Assembly: GCF_017308015.1 (NCBI RefSeq) | Contig: NZ_JAFKFW010000020.1 | Span: forward strand, 37,699 to 101,698 | Origin: Allobosea sp. | GTDB taxonomy: Bacteria; Pseudomonadota; Alphaproteobacteria; Rhizobiales; Beijerinckiaceae | Direction: 5' to 3' | Length of the DNA stretch: 64,000 bases | Shown: positions 60,416 to 64,000 of the stretch, one piece after another | How positions within the stretch are numbered: the first letter of the stretch is position 1 | Layout: every line of letters starts with the position of its first letter | The notes under the pieces: generated by a model | Database searches by the model: none | What the model was told of the DNA's origin: nothing | The model's input: only the letters and a program-made list of their open reading frames with translations | Translations under genes and position numbers: made by a program

Positions 60416-61981
60416 TCACAGGAGCGATCGCCGCGAAGCCGCAAGCTCTCGTGTCGAGCCATAGTCGATCTTGCCGTTGCCGAGCACGGGAATGGCCTGC
60501 GTCACGAGGATCGCGCGCGGCACCCACAGCTCCGGGAAACCTTGCGCCTTCGCGGCCTCCTGCAGCGCGGCCCGATCGGCATCGGGCGTCTCGGTGACGA
60601 GGACGAGCTGCTCGCCCTTGCGCGCGTCGGGCAAGGCAACGACGACATGGTTCTGGCCCGGCCAGACCTTGGCGACCATGGTCTCGACCGCCGCCAGCGA
60701 AACCATCTCGCCGCCGAGCTTGGCGAATCGCTTGGCCCGGCCGCGGATCGCGACGAAACCGTTCTCGATCACGACGATGTCGCCGGTATCATGCCAGCCG
60801 CCCTCGGGCGGGATGATGCGGCCCGGCCGATCGGGATCGAGATAGCCCGCCATCACATTCGGCCCGCGCACGGTGAGCCGCCCGCCCTCATGGATGCCCT
60901 CGACCGGCTCCAGCCTCGCCTCGATGCCGGGCAGGAGCTTGCCGACCGTGCCCTCTTGCATCGCAGCAGGCGTATTGACGGCCAGCACCGGCGAGCACTC
61001 GGTGCAGCCATAGCCTTCGAGGATCGTGGTGCCATAGGGCTCCCACATCCGCTTGGTCTCGGCCTTCACGCGCTCGGCTCCGGCCACGACATAGCGCACG
61101 CTGCCGAGATCGTTCTTCTCCGCTGCGCGAGCGTACCCCTGCAGGAAGGTATCGGTCGCGAGCAGGAAGGTCGCCTTCATGTCCCCGATCAGCTTCGGTA
61201 CCTGCTTGTAATGCAGCGGGCTCGGATAGAGCACGACCTTCATGCCATGCAGCAGCGGCACCATCAGCCCGGCCGTCAGCCCGAAGGAATGGAACGCCGG
61301 CAACGGGTTCATGAAGACATCGTGCTCGGAGATCGCGCCGGCGGCATGGGCGAAGACCTGTCTGGCATTCGAGACGATATTGGCATGGCTCAGCGCCACG
61401 CCCTTCGGCTTGCCCTCGGTGCCCGAAGTGAACAGGATCACCGCGGTGTTGTCAGGCTGCGTCTCATGAGCGCGATGGACGAACCCCGGCGCCAGACTCT
61501 GCAAGGCACCGAGCGCCTTGTCGAAGCTGGTGATCTGCTTGCGGACGTCTTCCAGATAGACGATGCGCCGCCCTTCGCCCAAGGCCGCGATCTCGTCGTC
61601 GAGCTTGCCCTGGTCGACGAAGCGGCGCGAGGTGACGATGGTCTTGAGCTGAGCCAGATCGGCCGCCGCGCGCAGGTTCCGGACGCCGGCCGTGAAGTTC
61701 AGCAGCGCCGGCACCCTTCCATAGGCGAAGAGCGAGAACAGCGTCACCGCCATCCCCTGCATGTTCGGCAGGAGCACACCGACCTGCTCCTTCGGCTCCG
61801 TCAGCGCCGCGAGCTTGCGCCCCAGCACCAGCGCGCCGAGCACGAGCCGGCCATAGGTGATCGGCTGGCGTTCCGGGTCTTCGAGCGCGATCCGGCCCTT
61901 GCCATGGCGGGCGATGGTCTGCAGCAGCGCGCGAAAGATGGTGATCCGCGCGCCCGCGGCATCGAAGCTGGTGGCGGCCAT
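60416..61981 (-). CDS. AMP-dependent acyl ligase (Aas C-terminal-like)
   Basis: A 521-residue adenylate-forming enzyme. The P-loop reads VILFTSGTEGKPKGVALSH, the A5-like motif is LEGYGCTECSPV, and GGWHDTGDIVVIENGFVAIRG and AKRFAKLGGEMVSLAAVE lead to VLGNGKIDY, which carries the catalytic Lys. It resembles the acyl-ACP synthetase half of the bifunctional Aas protein, which activates fatty acids for phospholipid repair. The acyltransferase half is absent here. Short N-terminus with a free-standing start at 61981. Confidence 0.9.
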   Translation of the reverse strand: MAATSFDAAGARITIFRALLQTIARHGKGRIALEDPERQPITYGRLVLGALVLGRKLAALTEPKEQVGVLLPNMQGMAVTLFSLFAYGRVPALLNFTAGVRNLRAAADLAQLKTIVTSRRFVDQGKLDDEIAALGEGRRIVYLEDVRKQITSFDKALGALQSLAPGFVHRAHETQPDNTAVILFTSGTEGKPKGVALSHANIVSNARQVFAHAAGAISEHDVFMNPLPAFHSFGLTAGLMVPLLHGMKVVLYPSPLHYKQVPKLIGDMKATFLLATDTFLQGYARAAEKNDLGSVRYVVAGAERVKAETKRMWEPYGTTILEGYGCTECSPVLAVNTPAAMQEGTVGKLLPGIEARLEPVEGIHEGGRLTVRGPNVMAGYLDPDRPGRIIPPEGGWHDTGDIVVIENGFVAIRGRAKRFAKLGGEMVSLAAVETMVAKVWPGQNHVVVALPDARKGEQLVLVTETPDADRAALQEAAKAQGFPELWVPRAILVTQAIPVLGNGKIDYGSTRELAASRRSLL

Positions 61982-62120
61982 GTCCGGCGCGTCTCCCGTC
62001 GGCGTTTCCTGTGCCGATCAAACTAGGGGGATCGGCTCCGGTTTCAAAGCCGGTCTGGCGCACAGTCAGCGTCATTCGCGGATGAAACGTCGCTTCGGCA
62101 TGGGGGGCAGAGAAATTATA

Positions 62121-62158
62121 CCCGGATCATATTGCTTCGATGAATTCGCCCGGATAAT
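62121..62158. promoter_or_regulatory. CCCGGAT direct repeats, possible operator
   Basis: CCCGGATCAT at 62121-62130 and CCCGGATAAT at 62149-62158 are direct repeats 28 bp apart, about 24-60 bp before the DUF2239 start and flanked by AT-rich bases (ATTATA upstream). The pattern suggests a regulator binding two sites near the promoter. No regulator gene is adjacent. Confidence 0.35.
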
Positions 62159-62182
62159 AAGCTCCGATCCAAGGGAGCCCCC

Positions 62183-62776
62183 ATGTCCGAGCCGACGCCC
62201 CACACCGCCTTCCGCGACACCACCCGCATCGCGAGCGGCCCGCTTGCCGCCGTCGCGCTGACCGTGAAGGCCGCCATCGCGGCCGCCCCCACAGCCACGA
62301 TCCTCGTGTTCGACGACGCGACGGGCAAGGTCGTCGATCTCGACCTGCGTGGCAGCGATGCGGAGATCGCAGCCCGCTACACTCCCCTCGGCAGCGACGC
62401 GGCAACGGCAACCTACGATACCCCGCGTGGGCGGGGACGGCCGAAGCTCGGCGTCGTTGCCCGTGAGGTGACCTTGCTGCCGCGCCACTGGGACTGGCTG
62501 GCCCTGCAGCCGGGAGGCGCCTCGCAGGCCCTGCGGCGGCTCGTCGACGACGCCCGCAAGGCCGATGGCGGCCGCAGCCAGGCGCGCATGGGGCAGGAAC
62601 GCGCCTATGCCTTCATCGCGACGATGGCGGGCAACCGCGAAGGTTTCGAGGAAGCCTCGCGTGCCCTTTTTGCCGGGGACCACGCACGCTTCGTCGAGCA
62701 CAGCCTGACATGGCCGCAGGATATCCGCGACCATGCGGAGAAGCTGCTGGCCGGCAGCGCCCGGGCGAACGGCTGA
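62183..62776 (+). CDS. DUF2239 family protein
   Basis: A 197-residue cytosolic protein. The N-terminal half has ILVFDDATGKVVDLDLRG, and the C-terminal half RGRGRPKLGVVAREVTLLPR with HWDWLALQPGGASQALRRLV, which together are DUF2239 marks. Family function is not established. GGGAG precedes the ATG. Repeats upstream suggest regulation. Confidence 0.88.
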   Translation: MSEPTPHTAFRDTTRIASGPLAAVALTVKAAIAAAPTATILVFDDATGKVVDLDLRGSDAEIAARYTPLGSDAATATYDTPRGRGRPKLGVVAREVTLLPRHWDWLALQPGGASQALRRLVDDARKADGGRSQARMGQERAYAFIATMAGNREGFEEASRALFAGDHARFVEHSLTWPQDIRDHAEKLLAGSARANG

Positions 62777-62919
62777 AGGCATCCGCCGACGGGCTGGCTG
62801 CCTGCCCCGGAAGCATTCCGGCATCGCTCCCGCGGCGGGTTGCTGGCCGGACACAGCAAGGGCATAGCAGCGCCACGACATCACGCCGCCTGCACCGCCC
62901 TGCCGAAAGCCGCCTTTTC

Positions 62920-63813
62920 ATGACCTCCCGCGCACAATGGCTCGGCATCCTCTGCGGCTTGCTCACCGCGATCATCTGGGGCGTCCAGTCCGTCGTCTCG
63001 CGGCACGCCATGCTGATCGATCTGACGCCGGCCGATGTCACGATCCTGCGCTTCGTCTCGGCGGCCGCCGTGCTGCTGCCCTGGGCGCTGAAGCATATGC
63101 GCCCCTTTCCTGTCGGTTCGCTCGGCTGGCCGCGCGCCTGGGCGATGGCGCTGCTGATCGGACCGCTCTACAGCCTGATCCTCGTCGCCGGGGCGTCCTT
63201 CGCGCCTGCGCTGCATTCGTCGATCATCTCGCCGGGCCTGATCCCGGTTTTCACGGCGCTGCTGATCTTTCTCGTCACCGGGGAACGCGCCGGGCGGATG
63301 CGGCTCATCGGCCTCGGCATCATTGTGCTGGGCATCGCCGTCTTCTCGCGCGATGCGCTCGCCATGGCGCCGTCGCGGCCCGATGCCTGGATCGGCGACC
63401 TGCTTTTCGTGCTGATCGCCTTCATGTGGTCGATCTTCGGCCTGCTCGCGCGGCGCTGGGGCGCAAGCTCGCTCGAGATCACCGCCGCATCATGCATCCT
63501 CGCGGTGCCGTTGCTCGTGCTGGTGGCGCTGGTATTGCCGATCCATATGGAGCGCGTGCCCTTCGCCGAACTGCTGCTGCAAGCGCTCTACCAGGGCGTC
63601 CTGGTCGGTGTCGTCGCGCTTTATCTCTACGCCCGCTCGGTCGCGACGCTGGGCGCGGCCAAGGCGACGCTGTTCCTGCCGCTGGTGCCGGTCGCGACGG
63701 CCACCGCCAGCGCCCTGCTGCTCGCAGAGACGCCCTCGCCTGCCGAACTCGTCGGGATGGCGATCGTGGTCGCTGGCATGCTGATCGCGTTCCGCTCGCC
63801 GTCTACCGGTTGA
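62920..63813 (+). CDS. DMT family transporter (EamA)
   Basis: A 297-residue inner-membrane protein with about ten helices in two EamA repeats: the first starts LGILCGLLTAIIWGVQSVVS, the second ends ATLFLPLVPVATATASALLL. Members export amino acids or small metabolites. ATG at 62920 starts the first helix; the longer open frame is GC-rich without support. Substrate unknown. Confidence 0.9.
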   Translation: MTSRAQWLGILCGLLTAIIWGVQSVVSRHAMLIDLTPADVTILRFVSAAAVLLPWALKHMRPFPVGSLGWPRAWAMALLIGPLYSLILVAGASFAPALHSSIISPGLIPVFTALLIFLVTGERAGRMRLIGLGIIVLGIAVFSRDALAMAPSRPDAWIGDLLFVLIAFMWSIFGLLARRWGASSLEITAASCILAVPLLVLVALVLPIHMERVPFAELLLQALYQGVLVGVVALYLYARSVATLGAAKATLFLPLVPVATATASALLLAETPSPAELVGMAIVVAGMLIAFRSPSTG

Positions 63814-63878
63814 GCGGTCCAACACCCGCAGCCCTCATCCTGAGGAGCGCCCCGGTCCCAGCGCGCCGGACAGGAAGC

Positions 63879-64000
63879 TCAGCCCTTGTGTCCCTTGGCG
63901 ATCGGCTCGACATAGGAGAGCCCGAGGTCCCAGGGGAAATAGATCCAGGTATCCTGGCTGACCTCGGTGATGAAGGTATCGACCGTCGGCAGGCCGGCCG
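63879..64000 (-). CDS. unidentified gene, 3' end only
   Basis: The reverse strand reads 40 codons to a TGA at 63881-63879. The visible end is [19 protein letters not shown] followed by [19 protein letters not shown]. It is an aromatic, hydrophobic C-terminus, well conserved in look, but I do not recognise the family from so little. Codon use resembles the neighbours. The start and most of the protein lie beyond the window. Confidence 0.6.
   Translation of the reverse strand, partial: AGLPTVDTFITEVSQDTWIYFPWDLGLSYVEPIAKGHKG

Noticed and set aside
1-64000. CRISPR arrays, insertion sequences, integrases or an integrated element at the three tRNAs
   Set aside because: No regularly spaced repeats, no transposase or integrase motifs, and no partial tRNA duplication were seen near tRNA-Tyr, tRNA-Thr or tRNA-Leu.

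Overview
The window is a gene-dense, high-GC stretch of chromosome with short intergenic gaps. Its gene content fits an alphaproteobacterium of the order Hyphomicrobiales, probably close to Bosea. That placement is an inference from family content (DUF2336, DUF3126, DUF938, DUF2239 and BTLCP proteins, a zf-CHCC protein, a small protein with the AANDNEP motif) and from a perfect TTAA-N7-TTAAC box of the CtrA type. No sequence comparison was run. I see no IS element, transposase, integrase, CRISPR array, plasmid origin or prophage cluster.

Regions 1-6400: a partial DUF2891 gene, then a sugar-acid catabolic module. It holds an HpcH/HpaI aldolase, a GntR/FCD regulator overlapping a DHDPS-family enzyme, an IlvD/Edd dehydratase resembling L-arabinonate dehydratase, and a convergent LuxR-type regulator. 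A perfect 18-bp palindrome lies upstream of the GntR gene. 6500-12350: a secreted protein, an isolated DUF2793 (phage-tail-like) gene, an Asp/Glu racemase, a VanZ-like protein, a polyprenyl glycosylphosphotransferase and a degenerate WecG/TagA-like gene. 12500-14000: a cupin gene divergent from a small copper-type unit (HMA protein plus DUF411). 14300-22400: tRNA-Tyr, an AAA ATPase, rlmB, an MHS-type MFS transporter with an unusual loop insertion, tRNA-Thr, several small exported proteins, an MBL hydrolase and NAD kinase.

22400-33200: translationally coupled pairs dominate. These are lytic transglycosylase/DUF2336, MaoC/CitE-like lyase followed by a small HMA protein, nitroreductase/flavin reductase, OpgC/SGNH hydrolase, and DUF2157/GDYXXLXY. 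33300-40200: thrS, yidD, an exported PAP2 phosphatase, a NifU-like scaffold, folE, hisI, a patatin and a CBS protein. 40300-48900: rhomboid protease, a PAS_5 protein, a tandem PilZ protein, GST, a BTLCP peptidase, gamma carbonic anhydrase, a CtrA-box-associated membrane-anchored protein, DUF3126 and a serine hydrolase. 48900-64000: an SHMT-like enzyme divergent from a GcvA-like LysR gene, cysE, an alpha/beta hydrolase, an HGSNAT-type membrane protein with a Cys-rich tail, a zf-CHCC protein, an FAD monooxygenase, a chrA/CBS-hemolysin operon, DUF938, tRNA-Leu, DUF1190, an AMP ligase, DUF2239, a DMT exporter and a partial gene.

Most genes are ordinary chromosomal functions. The less ordinary signals are the palindromic operator, several families of dispersed palindromic repeats (one copy appears to supply a start codon), the lone DUF2793 gene, the eroded glycosyltransferase, and proteins with unusual appended or inserted segments. 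I found no convincing new multi-gene system.
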